DNA from: Solen grandis
Lineage: Eukaryota; Mollusca; Bivalvia; Adapedonta; Solenidae
DNA length: 64,000 nucleotides
Assembly: GCA_021229015.1 (NCBI GenBank)
Contig: CM037778.1
Span: forward strand, 85,402,322 to 85,466,321
Reading direction: 5' to 3'
The notes beneath the pieces are model-generated. The model made no database searches, had not been told where the DNA came from, and saw only the letters and a list, made by a program, of their open reading frames with translations. The translations under genes were made by a program, and so were the position numbers. Positions 1 to 10,664 of this stretch are shown one piece after another. Numbering within the stretch: the stretch's first letter is position 1; every line of letters begins with the position of its first letter.

Positions 1-235
1 TTTTGCTTATAACTCAAAAAGTTGAAGTCCGGTTCGAATGCGGTTTTTTGCATTCTGTTCCCTGTTGATAGCCTTATAACATATGATAGGAATCGAGAGT
101 CCGTGTGGCTGAAAGCTTTTGAGCTACGGAAGGTTGTATGTTCGAACCTCGCAAAAAAACAACAATAAAAAAAAACCTGTGCAAATGAGGATAGGTCTAC
201 GAAAAACCTATCCGTTTTTTTTAGAAATCAGATTG
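1..235. repeat. First copy of a ~230-base dispersed repeat
   Basis: This stretch starts with TTTTGCTTATAACTCAAAA and ends in an A-rich tract followed by a GTGCAAATGAGGATAGGTC-like segment. The same order of blocks recurs at 789-1020 with point differences, so it is a directly repeated unit. I see no coding potential; the short frame at 119-304 crosses the A-tract and is not credible. Confidence 0.7.
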
Positions 236-788
236 AAGAATTCCGTCTCCTGCATACCATTTGAAAGACGTATACACACAAAATATATGGGGTGGCGAAT
301 TTAAGAAATGCGTGGTTTGTCCACTAGAAACGGTCAAACTTCACTTAAATTTAGGAAAAATTATAATTCCAAAAACATGTTTTTTTTGTCGCTCCTGACT
401 TTATGTTTTGTTTATTCGTAATGAAATTTTTACACGTTATGGTTTGTTAAGTTTGAAAGGGCCTCACAATTAAAAATTAACAAAACATTGAAAAGGTCAA
501 GGTCATATTACGATAGTGTGTTTTTATTCGGCCCCAAAGTGCTCCAAAGTTTGATCCTTTTTTGGATTTAGTTTTTAAAGATCGGACTTGATCTGTTCAT
601 TTTACGGCAGTCCAAAGTTTGATCCTTTTTTGGAATAATTGTTAATCAGTTTTTATGCTTATAAATTGTGATATATAAGAAAAAGAATGTCCGACTAGTG
701 CGACTTATATACTTATTTGAACTATTTGCTGTTTTTGCAATTTTGTTTCTCATTTTGCCGCTAGAGGGCGTTTTGCTTAAAATCACTC
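236..788. other. Repeat-derived non-coding DNA between the two copies
   Basis: No gene is visible. An internal direct repeat, TCCAAAGTTTGATCCTTTTT, occurs at about 544 and again at about 611, suggesting that this spacer also belongs to a larger repetitive element. Confidence 0.5.
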
Positions 789-1020
789 TTTTGCTTATAA
801 CTCAAAACGTTAAAGTCTGATTGAAATGCGGTTTTCAGCATTTTGTTCCTTGTTGACAGCACCAAAAATGTGATGGATTTCAAAGGATAGGGTATGGGAA
901 AATATTTGCGCTAGAAGAGTTTGAATGTTCTAACATTGCACACAAAAAAAAATGAAAAAAAAAAAAAATGTGCTAATGAGAGTAGGTCTTCAAAAAACCT
1001 TTTCGTTCTGTTTCATATTG
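789..1020. repeat. Second copy of the ~230-base dispersed repeat
   Basis: It repeats the TTTTGCTTATAACTCAAAA start and the A-rich end seen at 1-235, in the same orientation, at a spacing of about 788 bases. It leads straight into the tandemly built retroposon body at 1137 onward. Confidence 0.7.
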
Positions 1021-1136
1021 AAAATTGTGGCTGAGTTGAAATAAAGTGTTCAAGTTGATTGGGTTAAAAGCGAAAACCGAGATACGCTTGCGGTTCTAGT
1101 TCTGTTTTTTTTTTTCTATTACACGTCTATGTTTAA

Positions 1137-2110
1137 TCAAGTGACCCCTGGGGCGGGGCCTATTTTGACCCGAGGGCCATGATTTGAACAAACTTTGAAG
1201 AGATCCACTAAACAATGCTACACACCAAATATCTAAACTCCAGGCCTTGTGGTTTCTGAGAAGAAGATTTTTCTAATTCTTTTCCTATATAAGCCTATGA
1301 AAAATCAAGTGACCCCTAGGGTGGGGCCAATATCTAAACTCCTGGGCCATGACTTTAACAAACTTGGTAGAGATCCACTAGACAATGCTTCACACCAAAT
1401 ATCTAAACTCCAGTCTTTGTGGTTTCTGAGAAGAAGGTTTTTCTAGTGTTTTTTTTCATGAAGATTGGGATAAGCTGTGACCCTAGAGTGTTCAAAAGGA
1501 TTTCCTAAGATTTGACCTGGTGACCTAGTTCTTGACCCCATGTGACCCATTTTCGAACTCATTCAAGATTTCATGTAGACAAACATCCTGACCAAATCTA
1601 ATGAAGATTGGGTCAAAACTGTGGCCTCTAAAGTGTTCACAAGGTTTTTCTAAGATTTGACCTGATGCCTTGGTGACCCATGTGAACATCAAAGAAGAAC
1701 CATTCAATCCACCTGATCATGAGGAACAAGAAATTATATGGTTTATGGATGGGGATCTCAATGGTTTCTGAAATTAAGGTCAGAAGTAAAACCGATGGGT
1801 GGGGCCAGACCCCTTTGTGACCCACCAGGGGACACTAAGGAATTACCATTCAATCTGTCTCATCATGAGGAACAAGAATATATATGATTTATGGGTGTGA
1901 TCTGAACAGTTTTTGAGATATAGATCATAAGGGGCATGACCCCTGGGTGACCTCTGGGGACATGAAAGTAGTACCAATCATTCTGTCTCATCATGACCCA
2001 TGTGAACATAAAAGAAGTACCATTCAATCCGTCTCATCATGAGGAACAAGAATATATATGGCTTAGGGGTGGGGCCCTAAAAATCTCTAAGCATGAAAAA
2101 GTTATGGTCC
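1137..2110. repeat. Body of a tandemly built bivalve-type retroposon
   Basis: Two units of about 168 bases (about 1137-1305 and 1306-1445) share the order GTGACCCC..GGGGC, GGGCCATGA, AACAAACTT and CACACCAAATATCTAAACTCC. A segment at 1500-1665 (TTTGACC, GACCCATTTTCGAAC, ATGAAGATTGG) matches the units of the retroposon at 5060-5617. A third module with CATCATGAGGAACAAGAA occurs three times (about 1717, 1863 and 2036). The frames here translate the repeat and are not genes. The right part is cut by the assembly gap. Confidence 0.65.
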
Positions 2111-2813
2111 AGACAAAGAAAGTTGACCACTTGCTCGTCATCTTAGCTAAACTAATCACAAGACTTTTCCTTCAGAAAACCTGAGCTATCCGTAAGACAG
2201 TGCCGCTTACAAAAGGCAAAAAAAGAATCTCTGTCTTTTCAAAAGGTAAACAAGGGCAATAAACATGTATCTCAAGTTTTAAAGCAATAGCCAAAAGGCT
2301 CTGAAGTCACTCACCTGAAAAAAAAATTGCCTCTATTGCTTGGGATAAGTTACTGTATCATAGCAAAGTCTAACTAAATTCCAAATTCATGCAGAATACA
2401 GCAAGTTAATTTTTGTTCCATAAAATAAAGCTGCACCTGTGGTTCAATATCTAAAGGTCATAGCCCTATACAAGAGTGCCAAGATGGCGCTGAAGTCACT
2501 CACCTGAGAAACATTGCTTTTATTGCTGCTCTGCTTAAGAAATGAAGATGTTAGAGCATAAAAATGGCAAATGTGGTACTAATTCATAATCTAACTAAAC
2601 TGAGATAATGTTGCAATTGCCATTGTGTATAGCTTAAAAACTGTAGATGTTAGAGTGTAAAAGTAAAAATCTGGCAATTTTTCTTATAATTCAAGGCCCC
2701 TAACTCCTGATGGAAGTGGCCTAAAACAGCCTAAGTCAAACTTAGCTGAGAGATTAAGCCTGTAAACATTGTCATGTAGTTACATTAAATGGTTAGCCCA
2801 CCTTAACTAATAA
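2111..2813. other. Unassigned repeat-like DNA up to the gap
   Basis: No coding exon is recognised. Two related phrases, CTGAAGTCACTCACCTGA.AAA at about 2300 and 2490, indicate an internal duplication. The end near 2795 (GGTTAGCCCACCTT) resembles the terminus of the retroposon at 5060-5617. Confidence 0.4.
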
Positions 2814-2913
2814 NNNNNNNNNNNNNNNNNNNNNNNNNNNNNNNNNNNNNNNNNNNNNNNNNNNNNNNNNNNNNNNNNNNNNNNNNNNNNNNNNNNNNNN
2901 NNNNNNNNNNNNN
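2814..2913. other. Assembly gap of 100 N
   Basis: Exactly 100 N are present, the usual placeholder for an unknown distance. Order and spacing across it should not be trusted. Confidence 0.98.
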
Positions 2914-3301
2914 TATTTTTATTTTGTATTTCAGTTGTTTTCCTCCTTTTTATCATTACATAAACCGTCTATAAATAAACTATGAAATAAGAAATCCCGG
3001 GTTAAATTCTTTTCGTGGGCGAGCTAGTCCTTGAGACAATGCATCTGAATGTAGCTGACAACTTCCGCATCTCTATCATCGATGAAATTAATGCATTGCC
3101 AGTATGCAACTTTTTTTTTCGTGCCTACATATGACAGATTATTGAGATACATAACATTAAACAATCACTTTTCATTTAGATCCAATCATACACGCAGTTT
3201 AACTGGTATTTATTTATTTGTAACAATGGTTGCATTTATTCCGTATATGATCAAAGAGTCGAATTTTAAGGAAAACCAACCAATTTATTATTGAACAGGT
3301 C
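2914..3301. other. AT-rich DNA, nothing recognised
   Basis: No motif, exon or repeat boundary stands out in this stretch. Confidence 0.4.
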
Positions 3302-3569
3302 GCCATTGCGACCATACGATAATAGACTCATCATACGATACGATATCTCCTCAGTAGTACAATATTTTGATAATAGATCATGATGGCAAGATACGACATT
3401 ACGGCACACGATAAGACATCACGATACAGGATCACGACTGTACAATAATTATTTAATCAATCTCTTACCGTATTGTCGCAACTTCGAATTATACCGTCGA
3501 TATACCGTATCGTGATGTCGTAATATCGTATCGTAAAGACGCGATATATTATCGCATCATCGCAATTAC
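3302..3569. repeat. Foldback element rich in CGATACGATA
   Basis: The left part (CCATTGCGACC, GATAATA, CATACGATACGATAT) pairs with the inverted right part (CGTATCGTAAAG, TATTATCGCATCATCGCAAT). Matches continue inward through CATCACGATAC on the left and GTATCGTGATGTC on the right. The result is an imperfect palindrome with arms of about 130 bases. No protein is encoded. It may be a non-autonomous DNA element or an old hairpin-forming satellite fragment. Confidence 0.6.
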
Positions 3570-3799
3570 TTATAGCACTTAACAAAGTGAAATATTCAGA
3601 ATCAATGCACTCTTTTTTTTTTAAGAAGGCATACTAAAAAAATACAAGTAATTATCTACATATGTTTTAAATTTTTGCAGTATTAATTTATCTGCTAGAT
3701 GACAAACATTTATTGAGTTGTCGTTTCGTGCGTCCTGATATATTCTTTACACAAATGATTTTGTTTATAAACTGTCCTAAGACCACAATAGAGCATTTC

Positions 3800-3953
3800 T
3801 CTCCAAAATGAGACGTAAACCAACGAGCTCTTCCCGGACACCTAATCTACATGCTGGCGTAAAAGTTCACACTTTGTTCAATGGAAAATAAACATACACT
3901 TGGGATTTTCCCGAGTCGCTGATTTAAATCAGCGAATTATACCGGATATTGCC
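3800..3953 (+). repeat. Dispersed repeat, copy A (inverted copy at 45.5 kb)
   Basis: The order AAATGAGACGT, CACCTAATCTAC, then AATCAGCGAATTATACCGG is found again, reverse-complemented, at 45516-45682. Copy A carries a perfect 18-base palindrome, CGCTGATTTAAATCAGCG, at 3917-3934. Neither copy encodes a protein. Confidence 0.7.
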
Positions 3954-4459
3954 TAATGATCTTTGTCTTGAAGTTTACCGTTGTTATTGCATTTGCAATA
4001 CTCTTCACGGTCGTGACTCAATACACTCTCCCTTTTTCATCGTCGAAAACCTACGTTTCCGTTATCACTTCTATATATACCATGTCATTTTTAGCTGGCA
4101 AAACTTCGTTTTCAGGAATATTAATCAGCTACTTGCTGACAAATGAAATAACGCAGAGTATTTTGAATATACTTCAAAAACTGACTCATTGTTTCCGCAA
4201 GATAAACTGTTACGTGTATAGGCGAGGAGCGTGACGTCACCTCTACATGGTAGAACGAAGCTAACTTTCAAAATCCCGCGCCGTTTCATTGGTCAAATGA
4301 CCCTGTTGTCGCCGTGCTTTCTCTGCCACGGATCCAATGAAATGTCTAAACAATAATTCATGAGTACGGAGTATCCCACGGTCGATTAAGAAGCGAAGCG
4401 TATTGAGCGAACGTGTGTTTTCCGACGATGTCCATTTATATGAGACTGAATTTGTGTTC

Positions 4460-4572
4460 CTGGTTGTTTTGTTTGTTTGTTTGTTTGTTTGTTTGTTTGT
4501 TTGTTTGTGTGGTTTAACGTCCAACCGACAGTATTTCAGTGATTTGAAGACTACGTCTACTTTTTTTAATTT
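4460..4572 (-). repeat. SINE-I tail fragment with TTTG repeat
   Basis: A (TTTG)n run at about 4465-4508 is followed by GGTTTAACGTCCAACCGACA and a degraded CAGTATTTCAGTGATTTGAAGAC. This is the reverse complement of the 3' end of the complete SINE-I at 25801-26110. The tRNA head is absent, as in a 5'-truncated insertion. Confidence 0.75.
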
Positions 4573-4970
4573 TGGACAAACCAACATGGCAAAGGAGATT
4601 GTATAAATAAACGAACAGCATGATTCAGGTTTACAACAAAAAGTATTATCATAATGGAAATTCAAAAGAAATGCCTACCTAACGATAATGTTTTTAAATA
4701 TGCAAACAAATACGACTGAGGCTATATATCTTTGGCCTCGTACATGTTTAAACATGTTATTACACTTAGTGTAAGACGATGGGAAAAATAAGGAGCTATC
4801 TAAATGTCACGTAACTGTGCCCAGAATCTAGATTATATAACAGTGTACCATGTCTAGGTTTTAAATGCATTCAAGTACACAAACCTGATAAGCATTATCT
4901 TATATATACGTCATTATCACCCAGGGTGATGAGCAGTACTTACTATCCAAAGAATTAACATTGTATAGGA

Positions 4971-4973
<3 letters not shown>

Positions 4974-5013
<40 letters not shown>
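4974..5013. repeat. (CT)n microsatellite
   Basis: About 20 uninterrupted CT dinucleotides lie directly left of the retroposon target site. Confidence 0.95.
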
Positions 5014-5015
<2 letters not shown>

Positions 5016-5020
5016 GGTAC

Positions 5021-5645
5021 ATTGTTCAGGTTGCAATCAAAACTAAAAAAAAAAAAAATAATAGGGCCATGATGGCCCTGAATCGCTCACCTGATTATAA
5101 ATGAGCAACATATGTTGGATTTTTCACATTGACCTCATTTTTGACCCAACATTACCCAATTTCGAACTTGTCCAAGATATTATGGAAACATACATTCCGA
5201 CCAAGTTTCATGAAGATTTGGCCAAAAATGTGGCCTCTAGAGTGTTAACAAAGTTTTTATACGATTTGACCACGTGGCCTACCTTTTGACCCCAGATGAC
5301 CCAAATTCAACCCTGTCCAAGATTTTATGGAGACAAACATTCTGACCAAGTTTCATGAAGATTGGGCCAGAAAATGTGGCCTCTAGAGTGTTAATAAGGT
5401 TTTTCTTAGATTTGACCTCATGATCTACTTTTTGACCCCACATGACCCAAATTCGAACTTGTCCAAGATTTCATAGAAAAAAACATTTTTACCAAGTTTC
5501 ATGAAGATTGAACCAAAATGTCCAACTTACTAAACAAGCCAAATTTTGACGCGCACGGTGGACGAAGGGCCATCAAAAAGCTCACCTTGAGCACGTTGTG
5601 CTCAGGTGGGCTAAAAATATTGTACAGGTTGCAATCAAAACTAAA
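5021..5645 (-). mobile_element. Retroposon with A-tail and 27-base target duplication
   Basis: The element lies on the minus strand between about 5048 and 5618. Its A/T tail on the left joins GGGCCATGATGGCCC (5064-5078). The other end carries GAGCACGTTGTGCTC (5589-5603). The interior is three tandem units of about 147 bases, each with a GACCC..ATGACCCAA and TTCATGAAGATT phrase. Flanks 5021-5047 and 5619-5645 are the same 27 bases with one difference, around CAGGTTGCAATCAAAACTAA. A poly-A tail plus a long target duplication points to target-primed reverse transcription by a LINE. No frame encodes an enzyme, so it is non-autonomous. Confidence 0.85.
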
Positions 5646-6088
5646 TCTAAAACTCATAGTCATATGGAATATTTACAGACATAGCTAAATATCCAAAAGT
5701 TAGATTTATTTCTTTTTGGCATTATTCCTTACCAACTTACTAAATATAGCAATCAATTATTAATATAATCCATAAAATAAATAATACAAAATAAAAACAA
5801 CATTTTTTTTTAAACTTATTATTCAAAAAAAGATACATCGGTCACTTTTATGAATCGATTAGCTAGCATTCACTTCTGAAAATTTACCAGATGTCCGACC
5901 CAGCAGTTGTAAAAACTGATCAAAACACGATTTTAATCACTTACGTTGGTGAGCATAAATACAAAAAAGTCTAGAGGTTATGTTTAGTGACTGGTATTTA
6001 TTACAATTTTTAACAAATTTGGTTAGGAACGCAGTATTCAATGACCAGGTCAAAGTAGTGTATACCCTTTCCCTTTTCTACGTTGGTA
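5646..6088. other. AT-rich DNA, nothing recognised
   Basis: No gene, SINE head or inverted repeat is apparent. Confidence 0.4.
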
Positions 6089-6436
6089 TTAAGGGAACAT
6101 GGAAGTTATTTTTATAGCACGTGCTCACGCGTAAACTATCGCGCATGCGCATGCACTAACTACTGCGTTCGCACACAGTAGTTTTTCCCTTAGCACGTGG
6201 TAACTTATCTTGTGCGCAGGCGATAACAAGTGCACGCGAACGCGAAGATTATTGTGTGCGCAAGCAATTATTATCGCGCGTGCGCAGCAATACTTAGCGC
6301 GCGTGCACAAGCAATACTTAGCGCGCGTGCACAAGCAATACTATCGCGAGTGCGAAGCAATGCTTAGCACGCGTGTGCATTAAATAGTTATCGCATGTGT
6401 GCACGCAAAATATAAAAATATCTTCCATGTCCCTTA
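6089..6436. mobile_element. Short TIR element filled with GCGCGTGCRCAAGCAATA repeats
   Basis: The ends are inverted copies: TTAAGGGAACATGGAAGT then TATTTTTATA on the left, and TATAAAAATATCTTCCATGT then CCCTTA on the right. The interior is a run of degenerate units of about 20-30 bases, such as TTAGCGCGCGTGCACAAGCA, very rich in CG dinucleotides against an AT-rich background. No transposase is present. GGG/CCC ends next to TTAA on the left and TTAT on the right suggest a piggyBac-type MITE; this is inference. Confidence 0.7.
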
Positions 6437-7014
6437 TGGCATCGTTCTTTTCTCTATTATGTCATTAGGTTAAGTTATAAACCAACTTAAACGTCCCTGT
6501 ACACTATTCATCATTTGTTGTTATTCTTGTTGATAGCGTTTAACTTATCATCTGCACCAGTGTGATCTCTGTACAATCTCTTATCGGTCAAATACTGATA
6601 AAGCATCTTGTTCATGGGGTTGTTTGTCAATATTATCACATACAAACCTGAGTCATAATCTGAGTCATAATTTGAATTGTTAATGACTTCAAAATAAATG
6701 TTTACATTGCAAAGGGTAGAATATGAGAACAATACACATATATAGGTCATCAGATTTGAACTGTTGGTCGGAAATCGAATTGTAGAGTTTTTAATTAGAT
6801 TACGATTACTTCTTCAATTACTCATACAAATAATAATAATAATACTAATAATAATAAAACATTATAATCATGATGGTTTTGAAATAAGAAAAAACGCCAA
6901 TCAGTAAATATATAGTTCAGAACCGTTTAATATTTAGACACTATATTTTATAGCTTTCGCAAAAAGTGATATGAAGGAATTTTAATTGAAATATCAAGAT
7001 ACTGTATTATTATA
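6437..7014. other. AT-rich DNA, nothing recognised
   Basis: A short ATA/AAT-rich run lies near 6832-6858. No exon or element boundary is visible. Confidence 0.4.
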
Positions 7015-7042
7015 CTAGATGTGGGTGTTCCTCGGAACACTT

Positions 7043-7154
7043 GTGTCGCCTGCATTTAAGCATGTTTGATGAAAGAATTGACTAGAAAATCGATCTTTTG
7101 ACAAATTATTGATAAAGCATAATCTATTTTGTGAGGTACAAAATAACACCAAAT

Positions 7155-7220
<66 letters not shown>

Positions 7221-7890
7221 TAAAATTTTCCCGCACTTTCGATAACAGTTTGTCAGAATGACTATGAATTCAAAACATTAACTGTAAGAAAAATTATGAC
7301 GTCATTAAGCACTTATGACGTTAATTATATATATGTTGCAAGTTTGTAGTCATCATTATCATTATTGAGTTATCATTCTTGTGTACTGCACTCAGACCAA
7401 TGAGATCTATCTACTATAAATGTTTAAGGCAACACTTCAAATACTTTACAATGCACCACACAAGAATTAAATCCAAAAAAATAAACAAAGGGAAATAACT
7501 CAGAAAATATTAAAGTCAGAGTTATCATTCTTGTGCACTGCACTCCACCTCAATGTGATCTATCCATGTTTTAAGTTTCAAGGTGATACCTCAAATACTT
7601 TTTGAGTTATGGTCGGACAAAAATAAAACAATCAACAAAGGGTAATAACTCAGAAAATACGAAAGTCAGAGTTATCATTCTTGTGCACTGCACTCCACCT
7701 CAATGTGATCTATCCATGTTTTAAGTTTCAAGGTGATACCTCAAATACTTTTCGAGTTATGCTCCGGACAAGAAAGTGTGACGCCGACGACGCCGACGAC
7801 ACCGACGACGACGCCGACGACGACGCCGACGCCGACGACGACGACGGACAAAGTGATCCCTATGTGTCTGCCATGCTATGCAGGCGACAC
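7043..7890. mobile_element. Composite repeat with 12-base inverted ends and GAC repeat
   Basis: GTGTCGCCTGCA (7043-7054) is matched by TGCAGGCGACAC (7879-7890). Inside are three tandem units of about 150 bases, each starting GTTATCATTCTTGTG (7369, 7521, 7671). The last two are almost identical. They are followed by a (GAC)n-like tract at 7782-7846 that would read as Asp/Ala runs but has no gene context. A CA/TA/T microsatellite (7155-7222) lies in the left part. I know of no named family that fits; a non-autonomous element is the best guess. Confidence 0.6.
7155..7222. repeat. (CA)n(TA)n(T)n compound microsatellite
   Basis: Consecutive CA, TA and T runs, inside the composite element. Confidence 0.95.
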
Positions 7891-7984
7891 AAAAATGAAT
7901 TTATGATATCCGCCATTGTTGTATAACTGTATGGAATAAAGGCACATCATACATCATGGAGGTTTTTTTTGTTTTTGTTTTTGT

Positions 7985-8150
7985 TTTGCTAGTGGTCCTA
8001 TCTTGGGGATCCTGGATAGCGTTGTGATAAGTCGCTTTGCTTCTTACCAATGCGTCCCGTGTTTGATTCCTGGTCACGTACGTGAGATGATATAGGGATC
8101 ACGTGTCTCTAGACACGTTGGTTTTCTCTGGGTTCTTCATAGATTCATAG
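7985..8150 (+). repeat. tRNA-headed SINE, fourth family (SINE-IV)
   Basis: A tRNA-like head (GGATAGCGTTGTGATAAGTC, then a B-box-like GTTTGATTCCTGG) is followed by a body with ACACGTTGGTTTTCTCTGGG. This layout is like known molluscan SINEs. The 3' end is not clear. It is a single copy in the window and is degenerate. Confidence 0.5.
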
Positions 8151-8840
8151 AATCAGCTTTTGAATTACAGTTGAACCTGTATTAGAGTTCAACATACAAA
8201 ACTTTGCGCTCAGTAATACATTCAACAACTTTAAAATTATTTTGGTGATTTTAATACTGAGTATGATTAACTATTTTTAATGACATTTTGAATAAATAAT
8301 AATCGATTTCATAGACATTATCTGTAGGAATATCATTTTAATAGATAACAATTTACTTATTTTACGAATCTTACAAAGTTACTACATGTATGTGAAAACA
8401 GTGTGTTCACAAAAGTCAATATCGTGTGTATGGCCCATTGGCTGCAAGACATGCTGTGCACCGACGCCCCATAGAAAACAATTTTAGGAAAGCGATGCTG
8501 TGGGGTATTTTATCATCCTCCTAATTTGGCACGGTGGAAAAGATGATGACTATGAAATTAATTATTTTTTGTTCCAAATTTCATAGAAATAGTTTATCAT
8601 ATTCAGTCGTTTAAAACCATCAACATATGTCTGGTGCGTTTTTAAAATGGTTGAGTGTACTTAGAACCTTAAAAGAGATAGAAACACATTTCACCTTCTT
8701 GTTTTGCGAAATATTTAAGTATATGCCTAAATTGGCATAAATCGTAGCCCTTCTAGATATTAATGTGTGTTATAAAACGGAATGTTTAGTAATATTCATC
8801 AGGGAAACAACGAGATTGAAAACGCTTCTGTGTATTTAAG
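8151..8840. other. Non-coding DNA with a half MITE terminus
   Basis: TACAGTTGAACCTGTATTAG at about 8167 matches one end of the TA-flanked MITE family next to it (8841-9023), but no matching second end follows. Nothing else is recognised. Confidence 0.4.
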
Positions 8841-9023
8841 TACAGTCAAACCTGCCTTCAGCGGTCAGTCAAGGGAACAAGATATAATGCCCGCTTAACA
8901 GAGGTGGCCTCTAAATGAATGTTTAACGTATAACACAATGCCGATTTGATGACATAAAAATTGACAACTGAATGCGGGTTGACCGCTTAATACAGATGAC
9001 CGCTAGTAAAAGTTCTAACCGTA
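8841..9023 (+). mobile_element. TA-flanked MITE (GGTCAGTCA family), copy 1
   Basis: It starts TACAGTCAAACCTG and ends near GTTCTAACCGTA, an eroded inverted end. The interior repeats the phrase ACCGCTTAA/ACCGCTAGT several times. The same layout is found at 16782, 25547, 38105, 43426 and 59485. TA at both ends and no coding capacity fit a Tc1/mariner-like MITE. Confidence 0.75.
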
Positions 9024-9374
9024 TTACTTAGCGCTAAGCGCTGGAAGTGGCGCCTGATTCAAGCCCATAACGTAAGAACACAAGATATCGTGGTAGTTTT
9101 GCTTTCTTAAAACTAAAACCCACACATTTACCAACAGTATATAAGAACAAAACTGAATAATGCAATTCGTGTTATATATGGGATATTTTTAAGATCGGCG
9201 TCGCCATGAGCGGGAATACAATTTTCGAAGTTCACGAGGTGAAGCAGAATATTGCATCTTCCAAAAAATATTTATTTATTATTAATCATTATTATTAATT
9301 CAAGTGAAAAGAGAGATAACCTATCCCATTCACACTTACTCCTGGCTGAAGTAGCGTGCCTTGGACTTTCTTGA

Positions 9375-9610
9375 ATAAGTGTTTGATTGTTTGTTGGGTT
9401 TAACGTCCCAACGACAGTATTTAAGTCATTTGGAGACGATGTCCACTTGAGACGGACATAGTGCTGTCACACTGCACAGTATCATGCTGTAGACAGTTGC
9501 CATGATACCACACCCAATCACATTCAATCACAATCACATTATCCTGACACCGGGCCAACCAGTCCTGGAACTAACCTTATTATGCTGAGCGCCATGCAAG
9601 GGAGCTATAC
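9375..9610 (-). repeat. SINE-I, 5'-truncated, minus strand
   Basis: Reading the minus strand, the order is GAGCGCCATG-like body, CAGGACTGGTTGGCCCGGTG, CAGGATAATGTGATTG, GGTATCATGGC, ATCGTCTCCAAATGAC and TTAAACCCAACAAAC. This is the body and tail of the complete copy at 25801. The tRNA head is missing. Confidence 0.8.
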
Positions 9611-9615
9611 CGGTA

Positions 9616-10410
9616 CCTATGTTCACAGGGACTCGAAAATGCATGGAACGAACCATTTCGTATTTCGTGGTAACATTAAAAATAGGAAGGGAGGACACTG
9701 TTTTGAGACCAAATTTGGAAAAACGCGTTTTTAACGAAATTCAACATTGAAGATGGACTAGGTTGCGTTTTAAATGAATAAATTCAGAAATTCCTCAACA
9801 TAATTGAGGTAGCTTTTCTCTTGTAACGATAAAATCGTTAATTTATTGTTCCAATCGAGCTTGACAAGAAGCGGGGAAACCTATTTCCGGTTTCTTTAGA
9901 AGTGAATATAAAGGTAAATTTTTATTGGTCAATCAAAATGTAAACGAAACTTACATTTCCCGGAAAAACTTCACTAAGTTACGGAGGTCCAGAATAGCAT
10001 AAACAACGCGATCGAAAGTGGGCGCAATGTAATCATTGTCGGACAAGAAGGTACAGGGAAGCCATACCTGCTTACACAGTATTTGATTTAAATATATTGA
10101 CCAATAGGCGCTTACATTTTATTAATTAGAAAAGAAACCGTAAGTAGCCTGTCCCGGCTGTTGTCCAGCTCAATTGGAACATTAAAAACACTTGTGAGTC
10201 ATTTATAAGAGTAAAAACAACACGGGAAACGACACGATTCTATATATCTATTCATTTCAAATGCATGTGATCCATTTTATTGATCGTTATTTGCCGAAAA
10301 TGCGATATTCATACTATAGCCGAAAATAGTGTCCTCCCTTCCTATTTTTAATGCTACCATAAAGTACGAAATGATTCGCCCCATGCAACTTCGAGCCCCT
10401 GTGCCTATGT
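9616..10410. mobile_element. ~800-base foldback element
   Basis: The outer arms match well when inverted: 9655-9705 (GTAACATTAAAAATAGGAAG, GGAGGACACT) against 10325-10370 (AGTGTCCTCC, CTTCCTATTTTTAATG). Inner arms also match (TTGTTCCAATCGAGCTTGAC near 9850 against CAGCTCAATTGGAACA near 10165; ATTGGTCAATCAAAATG against ATTGACCAATAGG). The centre is near 10013 and the arms reach about 390 bases. The open frames at 10277-10526 are only the arm read on each strand. No transposase is seen, so it is a non-autonomous foldback-type element. Confidence 0.75.
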
Positions 10411-10633
10411 TTACGACTTTGGTAAATACAAGAATTGAAAATGATATAACGTTCATAAACAATTTACAATTAACTCGTTTGATTTGGTATTTCCAGGGTA
10501 TTCCTAGCCTTGATATCTTCCGCTGACAGAGGCTATTCTATAGATCTACGATTATTAACCACATATTTCGGTCTTTCCTTAACGTCAATCAGTTGCTGTT
10601 TTCTGATGTCTAAACTAATTTAAACCAAGATAA

Positions 10634-10664
<31 letters not shown>

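Noticed and set aside
4261..4665. 134-codon minus-strand frame
   Set aside because: It runs through the (TTTG)n tail of a SINE-I fragment, read as repeated Gln-Thr-Asn-Lys; no family resemblance.
7681..7926. Asp-rich 81-codon frame
   Set aside because: It only translates a tandem unit plus the (GAC)n tract, and lacks splice or start context.
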